Source: Streptomyces sp. CMB-StM0423
GTDB taxonomy: Bacteria; Actinomycetota; Actinomycetes; Streptomycetales; Streptomycetaceae
DNA: 64,000 nucleotides
Assembly: GCF_002847285.1 (NCBI RefSeq)
Contig: NZ_CP025407.1
Span: 6,079,001-6,143,000 of the forward strand
Direction: 5' to 3'
In this document: in pieces, positions 32,555 to 41,239 of the stretch
Numbering within the stretch: the stretch's first letter is position 1
Layout of the letters: each line of letters begins with the position of its first letter
Notes under the pieces: model-generated
Databases searched by the model: none
Told to the model about the DNA's origin: nothing
What the model saw: only the letters and a program-made list of their open reading frames with translations
Made by a program: the position numbers and the translations under genes

Positions 32555-34807
32555 CTACTGCTTCTGCGCAGCCAAGGAGGCGTCGGTGTCGGTGCCGGTG
32601 GCGGCCGGCGCCGGGGCCAGGTCCTCCCCCTCCCTGATGCCGAAGCGGGTGTGCAGCGCCTTGAGGGGCTTGGGTGCCCACCAGTTGGCGCTGCCCATGA
32701 GCTTCATGAACGCGGGCAGCAGGCCGCCCCGGATGAGCGTGGCGTCCATGACGATCGCCAGTGCCATGCCGATGCCGATGGCCTTCATGTAGCTGATGCC
32801 CGAGGTGAGCAGGACCAGGAAGACCAGCGAGAGCAGCAGCGCGGCGTAGGTCACCACCTTGCCGACCCGCTCCAGGCCGGAGGCGACCGCCAGCTCGTTG
32901 TCACCGGTGCGGTCGTACTCCTCCTTGATGCGGGAGATCATGAAGACTTCGTAGTCCATGGACAAGGCGAAGGCCATGGCGAAGATCATGATCGGCGCCG
33001 TCCAGGTGATGCCGCCGGTTTCGACGAAGTCGCCGACCAGCCACATCAGGTTGCCGTCCTGGAAGATGAACACCAGCGCGCCGAAGGTGGCGGTGAGGCT
33101 GAGCGCGGTGAGCACCATCGCCTTGAGCGGCAGCAGGATGCTCCCGGTCAGCAGGAACAGCAGGATGAACATGATCACGAAGAGGATGGCGCCGGCGATC
33201 GGCAGCCGGTCCACGAGCGTGTCGAACGTGTCCGTGCTCACGGCCGCCTGCCCGCCGACCTGTACGTCGAACGGCGCCTTCTCCGCCCGGACGTCCTCGA
33301 CCAGGTCGGTGCCGGCGTCCGAGTACGGGTCCGCGGCGGGGATCATCGAGAAGTACACGCCGTCGTCCACGGCGAACCGGGCGGACGCCGGGCCGGGTTC
33401 GGCGGCGAGCTGCCCGTCCTCGTACGTGCCGGTGAGGGTGTCCACCCGGGTGGCGCCGGGCAGTTGGGACAGCCGCTTGGCGTAGTCGTCGATCTCGCCG
33501 GTCTGCTGGTCCGGTGCGCCGGTGTTCGTGGCGACGATCTGGACCGGCTGCTGCTCGCGCGAGTCGAAGTCCTCGCGCAGCACCGTGGCGACCTCGGCGG
33601 ACTGGGCGTCCGTGGCGAGCACGCTCTCGTCCGGGAGCCGCAGGTTCATGTTGAGTGCGGGCAGGCCGAGGGGGACGACGATGGCGAGGACCAGCACGGT
33701 CACCGCGATGGGGCGGCGCATCACGCCGGTCGCCAGCTTGTGCCAGGAACCGCCGCCGTCCTCGGACGGGTCGGACTTGCGCCGGATCAGACGCCACTTC
33801 TCGATCCGCGGGCCGAGCCACTTCAGCAGCCCCGGCAGGAGGATCACCGTGAGGAACGCGGCCAGCAGCGAGGTGACGATGCAGCCGATGGCCAGCGACC
33901 TCATCATGGTGAACGGCAGCGCGAGCAGCCCCAGGAAGGCGGCGGCGACGGTGAACGCCGAGAACAGCACCGTCCGTCCCGCGGTGTGCAGGGTGGTGCT
34001 GATCGCCTCCGGGATCTCCTTGCCCCGGCGCAGTTCCTCGCGGTACCGGGTGACGAAGAGCAGGCTGTAGTCGATGCCGAGGCCGATGCCCAGGAACGTG
34101 GTCGTGTTGACCACCACGTTGGAGGTGTCGGTGAGGAACGTGATGCCGAACAGCACGCCCATCGACGTCAGCATCGCGCATATCGCCACGGAGAGCGGCA
34201 GCAGAGCGGCCACGACGCCGCCGAAGATGATGATGAGAACGAGAAGCACGAGCGGGAAGACCATGAATTCGGCCTTGGTCGCGTCCTCGGCGGCCTTGGT
34301 GGTGTTCTCCAGCCACATCATGGCGGAGCCGCCGGTGGTCACCTCAAGGCCGTCCACCTTGCCGGTGTAGTCCTCGTCCAGCTTCTCCACCCGGTCGATG
34401 ACGTCGTCGAAGTCACCGGTGATCCGACCGAGGACGAGGGCCTGTTCGCCCGACTCCCCGCGCAGCGCGGGGGCCTGCTCGGAAGACCAGTAGGACACCA
34501 CGTTGGTGACGTCCGCTTCGTCCGCCAGCTTCTCGGTGAGCCGGCCGCCGGCCGCCGCCACCTCCGGGTCGTCCACGCCGCGGGCGTCCTCGACGACGAG
34601 CGCGAGGTTGGGCTCCCCCTGCTCGAACGTCTTCTCCAGTTCCTGGGCCGCCTTGTACGACTCGGTGCCGGTGGACTCGTATCCGCCCATGGTCAGCCGG
34701 TCCTGCAGCCCCGCCGAAGCGCCACCGAAGAGGAAGACGACCAGTAAGGTCAGTCCCACCACCTTCTTCGGTGACGTGAGCGCCATGCGCGTCAGTCGAT
34801 CAAACAT
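32555..34807 (-). CDS. MMPL/RND family exporter
   Basis: The 750-residue protein has about 12 membrane helices in two halves, each with a large extracellular loop. The MMPL signatures GLGIDYSLLFVTRYREE and ALSMDYEVFMISRIKEE include the proton-relay Asp-Tyr pairs. MMPL proteins export lipids or hydrophobic metabolites, so this is the cluster's probable exporter and self-resistance pump. ATG 34807 was preferred to GTG 34810. Codon 21 (34747-34745) is TTA, giving possible bldA control. Confidence 0.95.
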   Translation of the reverse strand: MFDRLTRMALTSPKKVVGLTLLVVFLFGGASAGLQDRLTMGGYESTGTESYKAAQELEKTFEQGEPNLALVVEDARGVDDPEVAAAGGRLTEKLADEADVTNVVSYWSSEQAPALRGESGEQALVLGRITGDFDDVIDRVEKLDEDYTGKVDGLEVTTGGSAMMWLENTTKAAEDATKAEFMVFPLVLLVLIIIFGGVVAALLPLSVAICAMLTSMGVLFGITFLTDTSNVVVNTTTFLGIGLGIDYSLLFVTRYREELRRGKEIPEAISTTLHTAGRTVLFSAFTVAAAFLGLLALPFTMMRSLAIGCIVTSLLAAFLTVILLPGLLKWLGPRIEKWRLIRRKSDPSEDGGGSWHKLATGVMRRPIAVTVLVLAIVVPLGLPALNMNLRLPDESVLATDAQSAEVATVLREDFDSREQQPVQIVATNTGAPDQQTGEIDDYAKRLSQLPGATRVDTLTGTYEDGQLAAEPGPASARFAVDDGVYFSMIPAADPYSDAGTDLVEDVRAEKAPFDVQVGGQAAVSTDTFDTLVDRLPIAGAILFVIMFILLFLLTGSILLPLKAMVLTALSLTATFGALVFIFQDGNLMWLVGDFVETGGITWTAPIMIFAMAFALSMDYEVFMISRIKEEYDRTGDNELAVASGLERVGKVVTYAALLLSLVFLVLLTSGISYMKAIGIGMALAIVMDATLIRGGLLPAFMKLMGSANWWAPKPLKALHTRFGIREGEDLAPAPAATGTDTDASLAAQKQ

Positions 34808-34843
34808 CACTTACCTTTCGCATCATCAACTCCGCCACGGGAA

Positions 34844-35842
34844 CTACCCGGAGAGCTTCCGGTCCACCCAGTCCCGGACGATGGCGTAGCTGTCGGTGGC
34901 ATTTCGGTGAACGTTCAATGAATGACCCGCGCCCGGGATGACGTGTGCCTCCAGCTCCGACTCCGCCGCGTAGAAGTCCGCCTCAAAGGCGAGTACGGCT
35001 TCGCCTGTTGCCGCGAAATCCACGTCCGCACTACTGAACAAGGCGTCATGCTCTCCCACCACCAACAAGACCGGGACCTTGACCGCACGGGAATGTTCGG
35101 GCAGATAGGTCTGTGGCAGGCTCTCACCCTCGCCGATGGTGGCGGTGGACTTGATCTTTTCGTTATGGGCGGAGAGCTCCGGGTCCATGCCGTCCGCGTG
35201 CTCCAGCATCCGGGCGCGCAGACCCGGGCGTTGGGTCATGTACCACTGCGGAAGGGAGGCGTCGTTCAGGACGGGGTCCTGGGAGCCCGGGTGGAAGAAG
35301 TTGATCACCTCGTCGTAGAGCGGCGAGGTCGTGTGCAGCATGCCGGTGACCACGAGCGCGTCGATGTCGGCGTGCGCGGCGGCCTCCATGATGGCGATGC
35401 CCGCGCCGTAGGAGTGGCCGACCGAGACGATCTTGCTGAAGGAGTGCCCGGCGGGGGTGCCGGAACGGAGCTGCTGCACCACGTGATGGATGGTCTCGAC
35501 GTGGCTGTCCGCGTGGAGTTGTGGCGCCGGGGGCCTGCTGCTCGCTCCCGTTCCCACCCGGTCAAGCAGCAACACCGCGTATCCGGCTCGGAGCATATGG
35601 TCACAGTAGTCGTACTCGCCCGGCACCTGCCAGTAGCGCCTGTCGTAGGTGAGACCGGGCAGCAGCACCTGGACGGTGTCGGCGCCGCCCTCGGGTATGA
35701 CGAGCTGAGCGCTCAGTACCCATTCGTTCTCGGGGTCGGCACTCGTCCGGATACGGAAGGTCAGGTCCTCGGTAATGTGGCCGGTTTCCGGTGCCTCACC
35801 CGACGTCGTATCCGGCGCTTTGTCTGTGGATTGAGTCGACAT
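34844..35842 (-). CDS. Alpha/beta hydrolase
   Basis: The 332-residue protein has the nucleophile elbow GHSYGAG, an acid in VVGEHDALF and a His in GAGHSLN, with an oxyanion region VLLPGLTYDRRYW. No signal peptide is seen. It could release, cyclise or hydrolyse the product. Its start overlaps the stop of the upstream monooxygenase by one base (TGATG), so they are coupled. Confidence 0.9.
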   Translation of the reverse strand: MSTQSTDKAPDTTSGEAPETGHITEDLTFRIRTSADPENEWVLSAQLVIPEGGADTVQVLLPGLTYDRRYWQVPGEYDYCDHMLRAGYAVLLLDRVGTGASSRPPAPQLHADSHVETIHHVVQQLRSGTPAGHSFSKIVSVGHSYGAGIAIMEAAAHADIDALVVTGMLHTTSPLYDEVINFFHPGSQDPVLNDASLPQWYMTQRPGLRARMLEHADGMDPELSAHNEKIKSTATIGEGESLPQTYLPEHSRAVKVPVLLVVGEHDALFSSADVDFAATGEAVLAFEADFYAAESELEAHVIPGAGHSLNVHRNATDSYAIVRDWVDRKLSG

Positions 35843-37314
35843 CAGCTACTCCTTGTTTTCCGGTTGGAGGGCGAAGAGATCGCCCGGTCGTCCGCTCCAG
35901 GAGCGGTCTCGGCCCGGTGCGGGGCGCGCGGGGGGTCGGCGGATACGTGTCCGCGCGGCCCGCGCACCGCGGACCTGAGCACGCGCGGGCGGAACACCGC
36001 GGTCGGTGCGGCCAGGAGCTGGGCGAGCTCCAGCACCACCCGGGCCGCGTCGTGGTCCGTCGGCGCGGCGGCGCCGACGCGGTCGACGTAGCGCATGCCG
36101 AGCCGGGTCGGCAGATCGGGCGGGCTCGCCTCGGCGGCCCAGGGGTAGTGCAGGTCGATGGCCGTGGCCAACTGCCACGCGACGGCGACCTGCTTGGACA
36201 GGGCGCGGCGGAGCCGCTGGGTGCCGCCGGCCGTCCCGCGGCTCTCCAGCATCCTGTCGAGGAGCAGCGCGCTCTGCACCGCGACGGACATCCCCTGTCC
36301 GTACGAGGGGTTGAAGGCCGCCAGCGCGTCGCCGATCACCAGGAAGCGGTCGGGCCAGCGGCGCAGCTTCTCGAAGTGGCGCCACCGGTTCTCGGTGCGG
36401 CCCGAGCCGTACACCGGGCCGACCGGGGTCGCGTCCTTGATGGCCTCGTACACCACGGGGTGGCGGAGTGACTTGGCGCCTTCCAGCATCCCTTCGTGGT
36501 CCGTGGGCGGGCGGTTGCCGCCGCTGGCGGAGACCGAGACCATCCAGCGCCCGTCCTCGATGGGATTGAGGATGCCCTGCCTGGGGTTCTCGGGGGTGGC
36601 GAGCAGCAGGATGCACTTCCAGTCGGCCGCGTGGCCGACGGGAGGCTCGTAGACGGTGGTGCCGTAGGCGGTCTTGGCGTCCACGACGCTCTCGGCGGGC
36701 TTGTCGTAGCCCAGTTCGCCGAGCCACTGCGGTGCGCGGGACTTGCGTCCGGCCGCGTCGACGACGAACTCCGCGGCCATCGGCTCCGGTTCGCCCCAGC
36801 CGCCCTTGGCGTCCTTGTCCTTGGCGCGTACGCGGACGCCGCTGACCGAGTCGCCGGGGCCGCCCTGCAGGCCGACCACCTCGTGCTCCTGGAGGAAGGT
36901 GACCTTCGGCTCCGCCCGCAGCCGGTCGCGGACGACCGCGTCGACGATGTCGCGGGTGCCCGTCATCATCGTCATGCCGGTCTCGAACCGGGGTATCCAG
37001 CCGCCCGGGGCGAGCATGAGCATGTCCTCGGGCACCCGGACCGACACCATCTGCGCGTCGAGAAGCTCCTGCTGGATCCCGGGAAACAGTGTGCCCAGGC
37101 CCTGGTGCCCGGCGGCCATGAGGTTGTGCGCGTGCCGCGACTGCGCGACTCCCGGACGCCACTGCGCGTCGCTCGGCAGCCGGTCCCGCTCGATGACGGT
37201 GACCCGCTCCATGTGACGGGCCAGTACGGCGGCGGCGGTGAGCCCGGCGAGGCTGGAGCCGATCACGATGGCGTGGCCGGCACCGTCCCACGTGCCGCTC
37301 AGGTTCCTACTCAT
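35842..37314 (-). CDS. FAD-dependent monooxygenase 2
   Basis: The 490-residue paralogue of monooxygenase 1 has the FAD fold AIVIGSSLAGLTAAAVLARH, ERDRLPS, DAAGRKSRAP and GDALAAFNPSYGQGMS. The canonical GxGxxG glycine is replaced by Ser (GSSLAG), unlike in monooxygenase 1, which may weaken or alter FAD binding. It ends with a charged, disordered C-terminal tail. It follows the epimerase gene by five bases. Confidence 0.88.
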   Translation of the reverse strand: MSRNLSGTWDGAGHAIVIGSSLAGLTAAAVLARHMERVTVIERDRLPSDAQWRPGVAQSRHAHNLMAAGHQGLGTLFPGIQQELLDAQMVSVRVPEDMLMLAPGGWIPRFETGMTMMTGTRDIVDAVVRDRLRAEPKVTFLQEHEVVGLQGGPGDSVSGVRVRAKDKDAKGGWGEPEPMAAEFVVDAAGRKSRAPQWLGELGYDKPAESVVDAKTAYGTTVYEPPVGHAADWKCILLLATPENPRQGILNPIEDGRWMVSVSASGGNRPPTDHEGMLEGAKSLRHPVVYEAIKDATPVGPVYGSGRTENRWRHFEKLRRWPDRFLVIGDALAAFNPSYGQGMSVAVQSALLLDRMLESRGTAGGTQRLRRALSKQVAVAWQLATAIDLHYPWAAEASPPDLPTRLGMRYVDRVGAAAPTDHDAARVVLELAQLLAAPTAVFRPRVLRSAVRGPRGHVSADPPRAPHRAETAPGADDRAISSPSNRKTRSS

Positions 37315-37319
37315 CTGCC

Positions 37320-38294
37320 TCACCTTCCGCGCTGCTTCGTGGAGGAGCCGTGTCGTGGTAGTGCGGCCGCGAGGGCCTCCAGGGTTCCGGGCAGGCCGTC
37401 GGCCACGGTGGGGTGGGCCGGGGCCCAGCCGAGGTCCGCGCGTGCGCGGCGGTTGGACACGCGGTACGACGTCATGAGCGAGGCGGCCACCGGGCGGCCC
37501 AGTGCCAGGGAGGCGGCGAATCCCGGCACCCCCGACACCCGTGAGACGCCCATCTCGCGGGCGATGGTGCGGGTGAACTCGGCGAGCGGCAGCGGTTCGT
37601 CGTCGACCAGGTTGTAGCCGCTGCCGGCCGGCGCCCGGTCCAGCGCGGCCAGGTAGCCGGCGGCCAGGTCGGACAGGTGGACGCAACTCCAGTAGTTCCG
37701 GCCGTCGCCGGGGCGGCGCAGCCGGCCGGCGCGCCCCTGGTCGTAGAACGCGGCCTTGAAATTGCCGCCGGGGCCGTAGACGAAGCCGGCGTAGAGCACC
37801 ACGGAATCGAGGCCCTGCGCCGTCAGGGCGCGCAGTCGGGCGGCGCCGTCCGCGTGGCCGGCGCCCAGCGGCGCGGGGGTGTGCGGGGTGGACTCGTCGA
37901 TCCACTCGGCGCCGTGGTCGCCGTACACAAACGTTCCGGCGGCGTACAGCAGCCGGTTGCCGGCCTTCAGGCAGGCATGGGCCAGGGCGTCGGACATCAC
38001 CCGGTCCGCCTCGCGCATCACGGCGAGCGTGGTCTTGGACATCCTGCCGCTGAAGCGGATCTGGGCCGCGTGCACCACGGCGTCCACGTCGTCCACGAGC
38101 GGCACGTACGTCTCCGGGCGCAGCATGTCGCCGGTGTGCAGCCGGGCGCCGGCCTCGGCGAGGTCCCCGGCCCTGGACGTGTCGCGTACCAGCGCCGTCA
38201 CCTCGCGGCCCGCGGCGAGCAGCGCCCGGGTCACCGCGCCGCCGATGAAGCCGGTCGCGCCGGTGACCAGGACGCGCTGCGGCGGCCCGCTCAC
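37320..38294 (-). CDS. NAD-dependent epimerase/dehydratase-like protein (degenerate active site)
   Basis: The 324-residue extended-SDR protein has the cofactor motif VLVTGATGFIGGAVTRAL and the usual VDAVVHAAQIRF and LYAAGTFVYGDHG segments. Where a YxxxK pair is expected, the sequence reads GHADGAARLR, so the catalytic Tyr and Lys appear to be missing. GTG 38294 overlaps the upstream dehydrogenase stop (GTGA). It may be a reductase with altered chemistry or a non-catalytic protein. Confidence 0.82.
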   Translation of the reverse strand: MSGPPQRVLVTGATGFIGGAVTRALLAAGREVTALVRDTSRAGDLAEAGARLHTGDMLRPETYVPLVDDVDAVVHAAQIRFSGRMSKTTLAVMREADRVMSDALAHACLKAGNRLLYAAGTFVYGDHGAEWIDESTPHTPAPLGAGHADGAARLRALTAQGLDSVVLYAGFVYGPGGNFKAAFYDQGRAGRLRRPGDGRNYWSCVHLSDLAAGYLAALDRAPAGSGYNLVDDEPLPLAEFTRTIAREMGVSRVSGVPGFAASLALGRPVAASLMTSYRVSNRRARADLGWAPAHPTVADGLPGTLEALAAALPRHGSSTKQRGR

Positions 38295-39553
38295 AGGTAC
38301 TCCACCGTCGGGCCCGCGGGCAGCCGGCGACGGCAGTCCAGGACGTAGGGGGCGTGCTCGACGACCAGTTCGTAGTCGAACGAGGAGTGATCGGTGATCA
38401 GCAGCACGGCGTCGGCCTGCTCGATCTCCTCGGGGACCAGCTCGGCCCGCATCACCCGGTCGTCGATGGCGATCGGCTCGACCACGTGCGGATCCACCGC
38501 ACGCACCTTCGCGCCCATCCGCAGCATGGCCTCGATGACCCGCACCGCAGGTGACTCCCGGGCGTCGCCCGTGTCCGGCTTGTACGCGAGTCCCAGCACC
38601 AGGACCCGGGCGCCGTTGACCGACATCCGCCGCTCGTTGAGCGCGGAGATCAGCCGCTGGACGACGTAGCCGGGCATGTGGTCGTTGACGTCGTTGGCCA
38701 GCTCCACGAAGCGGAAGCGCTGCCCCAGGGCCCTGTTGACGCGCCAGGACAGATAGACCGGGTCCACCGGCAGGCAGTGGCCGCCGACTCCGGGACCCGG
38801 GGTGAACCGCATGAAGCCGAACGGCTTGGTCGAGGCCGTGTCGATGGCCTCCCACACATCGATCCCGAGTTCGCGGGCGAAGATCGCCAGCTCGTTCACC
38901 AGGGCGATGTTGACGTGGCGAAAGGTGTTCTCCACCAGCTTGGTCAGCTCGGCGACCCGGGTGGAGCCGACCGGGACGGTGTTCTCGATGAGCCCGCCGT
39001 AGAAGTCGTCGACGGCCGCCAGCGACTTCTCGTTCACTCCGGAGACGACCTTGGGCGTACGGTCCAGGGTCCAGGTGCGGTTGCCCGGGTCGATCCGTTC
39101 CGGGCTGTAGCCGAGCTGGAAGTCCTCGCCCGCGGTCAGCCCCGAACTCTCTTCGAGGATGGGGGCGACCAGTTCCTCGGTGGTCCCGGGGTACGTGGTG
39201 GACTCCAGCACGACGGTGGCGCCCCGGCGCAGGAAGCGTCCCACCATGCCCGTCGCCGACTCGATGTGCCGGAGGTCGGGCGCCCCCTCCCGCAGCGGGG
39301 TGGGGACGCTGATGACCGCGACGTCGAACCCGTCGATCTGCTTCTCGTCGGTGGTGGGCCGGTAGTTGCCCGACGCCAGCGCACTCGCGAGCCGTTCCGG
39401 TGCGATGTCCTCGACGAAGGACTCGCCGGCGCACAGCCTCTTGACCCGCTCCTCACTGACGTCGAAACCGACGACCGTGTTGCCCGCTTCTGCAGCCAGC
39501 ATGGCGAGCGGGAGACCGACGTAGCCCTGGCCCATGATGACGATCTTCTTCAT
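38291..39553 (-). CDS. UDP-sugar 6-dehydrogenase (UDP-Glc/GlcNAc/ManNAc type)
   Basis: The 420-residue protein has GQGYVGLPLAMLAAEAG at the N-terminal NAD site, the middle-domain SPERIDPGN, the catalytic Cys in GVGGHCLPVDPVYLSW, and the C-terminal GLAYKPDTGDARESPA. It oxidises C6 of a UDP-sugar to a uronic acid. Resemblance to WbpA/WecC suggests an N-acetylated sugar, but this is not certain. No glycosyltransferase is seen in the cluster to use the product. Confidence 0.92.
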   Translation of the reverse strand: MKKIVIMGQGYVGLPLAMLAAEAGNTVVGFDVSEERVKRLCAGESFVEDIAPERLASALASGNYRPTTDEKQIDGFDVAVISVPTPLREGAPDLRHIESATGMVGRFLRRGATVVLESTTYPGTTEELVAPILEESSGLTAGEDFQLGYSPERIDPGNRTWTLDRTPKVVSGVNEKSLAAVDDFYGGLIENTVPVGSTRVAELTKLVENTFRHVNIALVNELAIFARELGIDVWEAIDTASTKPFGFMRFTPGPGVGGHCLPVDPVYLSWRVNRALGQRFRFVELANDVNDHMPGYVVQRLISALNERRMSVNGARVLVLGLAYKPDTGDARESPAVRVIEAMLRMGAKVRAVDPHVVEPIAIDDRVMRAELVPEEIEQADAVLLITDHSSFDYELVVEHAPYVLDCRRRLPAGPTVEYL

Positions 39554-39595
39554 CGCCTGGTCCGTTCTCTGGTGGCGGTTGAGGTGACGGTCCGC

Positions 39596-41212
39596 TCAGG
39601 TCCAGCGGCCGGAGCCGTACGTGGCCTGGGAGCCGAGCACTTGCTGGCGCAGGTCGAACCGCCGGACCTTCCAGGTGCCGGTGCGGGGGAACTCGTCCCA
39701 GTCGATGATCTTCGGCTCGGCGAGCTCGGGAAGTCCCTCCGTGGCCTCGCTCCACTCCTCCTTGCCGAGCGTGCCGCCGGACAGGCTGATCACCGGGACC
39801 GGCAGGCCGCCGGGGTTGCCGAGCACGATCACCTCGGTGGACCGCTGCAGCCGCTCCAGCAGGATGCTCTCCAGCTCGATGCCGCTCGTCCCCGGGATGA
39901 CGTCCACCTCGCGGTCGAGGATCCGCAGCAGCCCGGTGCGGGACCGCACGCCGATGTCGCCGGTGTTCCACCACCCGTCCCACTTCTTCTCCTGGTGCCG
40001 CTCGTCCTCGCCGAGGTAGGTGAGGCACAGGCCCTTGGTGCGCACCAGGACGAGCCCCTGCTTCCCGCGGGCCACCGGCTTGCGGGTCTCCGGGTCGGCC
40101 AGCCGGATCCGGGTGACGAACGGAACGGGCCTGCCCACGTTGCTGGTCACCGGGTTCAGCGCGCCCGCGTTCTTGCGGATCTTGTTCCGCGAGTAGAGCG
40201 CCATCGCCACCGGGCCCGTCTCGCTCTGGCCCCACACCTGACCCCACACGGGCCGGCTCCGGCGGCTGGCCTCCATGAACTTGCGCACCGTGGAGGGGTG
40301 GATGGCGTCGAAGGTGTTGAGGTACGCCCGGATCTGGCTGAACGCCTCCGGGTCGCTCTCGGTGAGCGGCTCCCAGCGCTGGTAGAGGTTGGGGCAGGTC
40401 TCCAGGACCGTGGGCCGGTGCTTCTTCAGCGTCTCGGCGACGAGCTCCGGTTCCGAGCCGCCGAGGACGACCACCTTCTTGGGCGGCCGGGCGAGCTGGG
40501 CGTACGTCCAGGTGATGGCCCGCCCGTGGACGAAGGCGATGCACGAGGCGAACACGTCGTCCTTGCCCACCGCGAGGCCCGGTATGGGCAGCGTCTCCAG
40601 CTTGGTCAGGACGCCGATCAGGGTGTTGGCCGAGTGCGCGACCAGCTTGGGCACGCCGGTGGTGCCCGAGGTGTGCGTGCAGATCATGGGCTCGTCGTCG
40701 GCGCGCAGATCCATCGGCGGTACGTCGGCCCCGGCGAGGTCCGCGAGGGCGAGCGATCCCGGCGAGAGCGAGGTGTCGCCCTCGATCGCGACCACCTGGG
40801 TCTTCTCGCCGGTCATCGTCACACCCGCGGCCGCCCCGGCGGCGAGCACCGAGTCCGAGGCGATGAAGACGCGGGGGTCGAAGCGCTCCATCATGGTGGC
40901 GAGCGTCGCGGGCGCGACGGACGTGGAGATCATCGCCGGGAGCGCGCCGATACGGGCGGCCGCGGCCGCCAGCAGCACGACGTCGTGGTGGTTCTCCTTG
41001 ACGATGGCCAGCCGGTCACCCCGCCGCAGGCCCGCCTCGCGGAGCCGCCCGGACATGTCGGCCACCAGCCGCGCCAGCCCCGAGACGTCGTACTCCCGGC
41101 CGCCGTCGGGCGCGATGTCGAAGGGACGGTCGAGGCTCCACTGCGGCGTCTCCGCGCCGGCGTAGGACTCGAGCAGGCCGCCGAGGTTCTTCGGACGTGG
41201 TGCTTTCTTCAT
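39596..41212 (-). CDS. AMP-forming acyl/aryl ligase 2
   Basis: The 538-residue ANL enzyme has HTSGTTGVPKLV, GQSETGPVAM, GWWNTGDIG, ILDREVDVIPG and Lys in GTWKVRR. It aligns end to end with ligase 1, including the start (APRPKNLGGLLESYAG) and the C-terminus (YGSGRWT against FGTGRWT). Two ligases suggest two acids, or activation at two stages. It is 27 bases downstream of the UbiA gene. Confidence 0.92.
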   Translation of the reverse strand: MKKAPRPKNLGGLLESYAGAETPQWSLDRPFDIAPDGGREYDVSGLARLVADMSGRLREAGLRRGDRLAIVKENHHDVVLLAAAAARIGALPAMISTSVAPATLATMMERFDPRVFIASDSVLAAGAAAGVTMTGEKTQVVAIEGDTSLSPGSLALADLAGADVPPMDLRADDEPMICTHTSGTTGVPKLVAHSANTLIGVLTKLETLPIPGLAVGKDDVFASCIAFVHGRAITWTYAQLARPPKKVVVLGGSEPELVAETLKKHRPTVLETCPNLYQRWEPLTESDPEAFSQIRAYLNTFDAIHPSTVRKFMEASRRSRPVWGQVWGQSETGPVAMALYSRNKIRKNAGALNPVTSNVGRPVPFVTRIRLADPETRKPVARGKQGLVLVRTKGLCLTYLGEDERHQEKKWDGWWNTGDIGVRSRTGLLRILDREVDVIPGTSGIELESILLERLQRSTEVIVLGNPGGLPVPVISLSGGTLGKEEWSEATEGLPELAEPKIIDWDEFPRTGTWKVRRFDLRQQVLGSQATYGSGRWT

Positions 41213-41239
41213 GATCCACCTTGCTTTCCCCGAAGTGGG

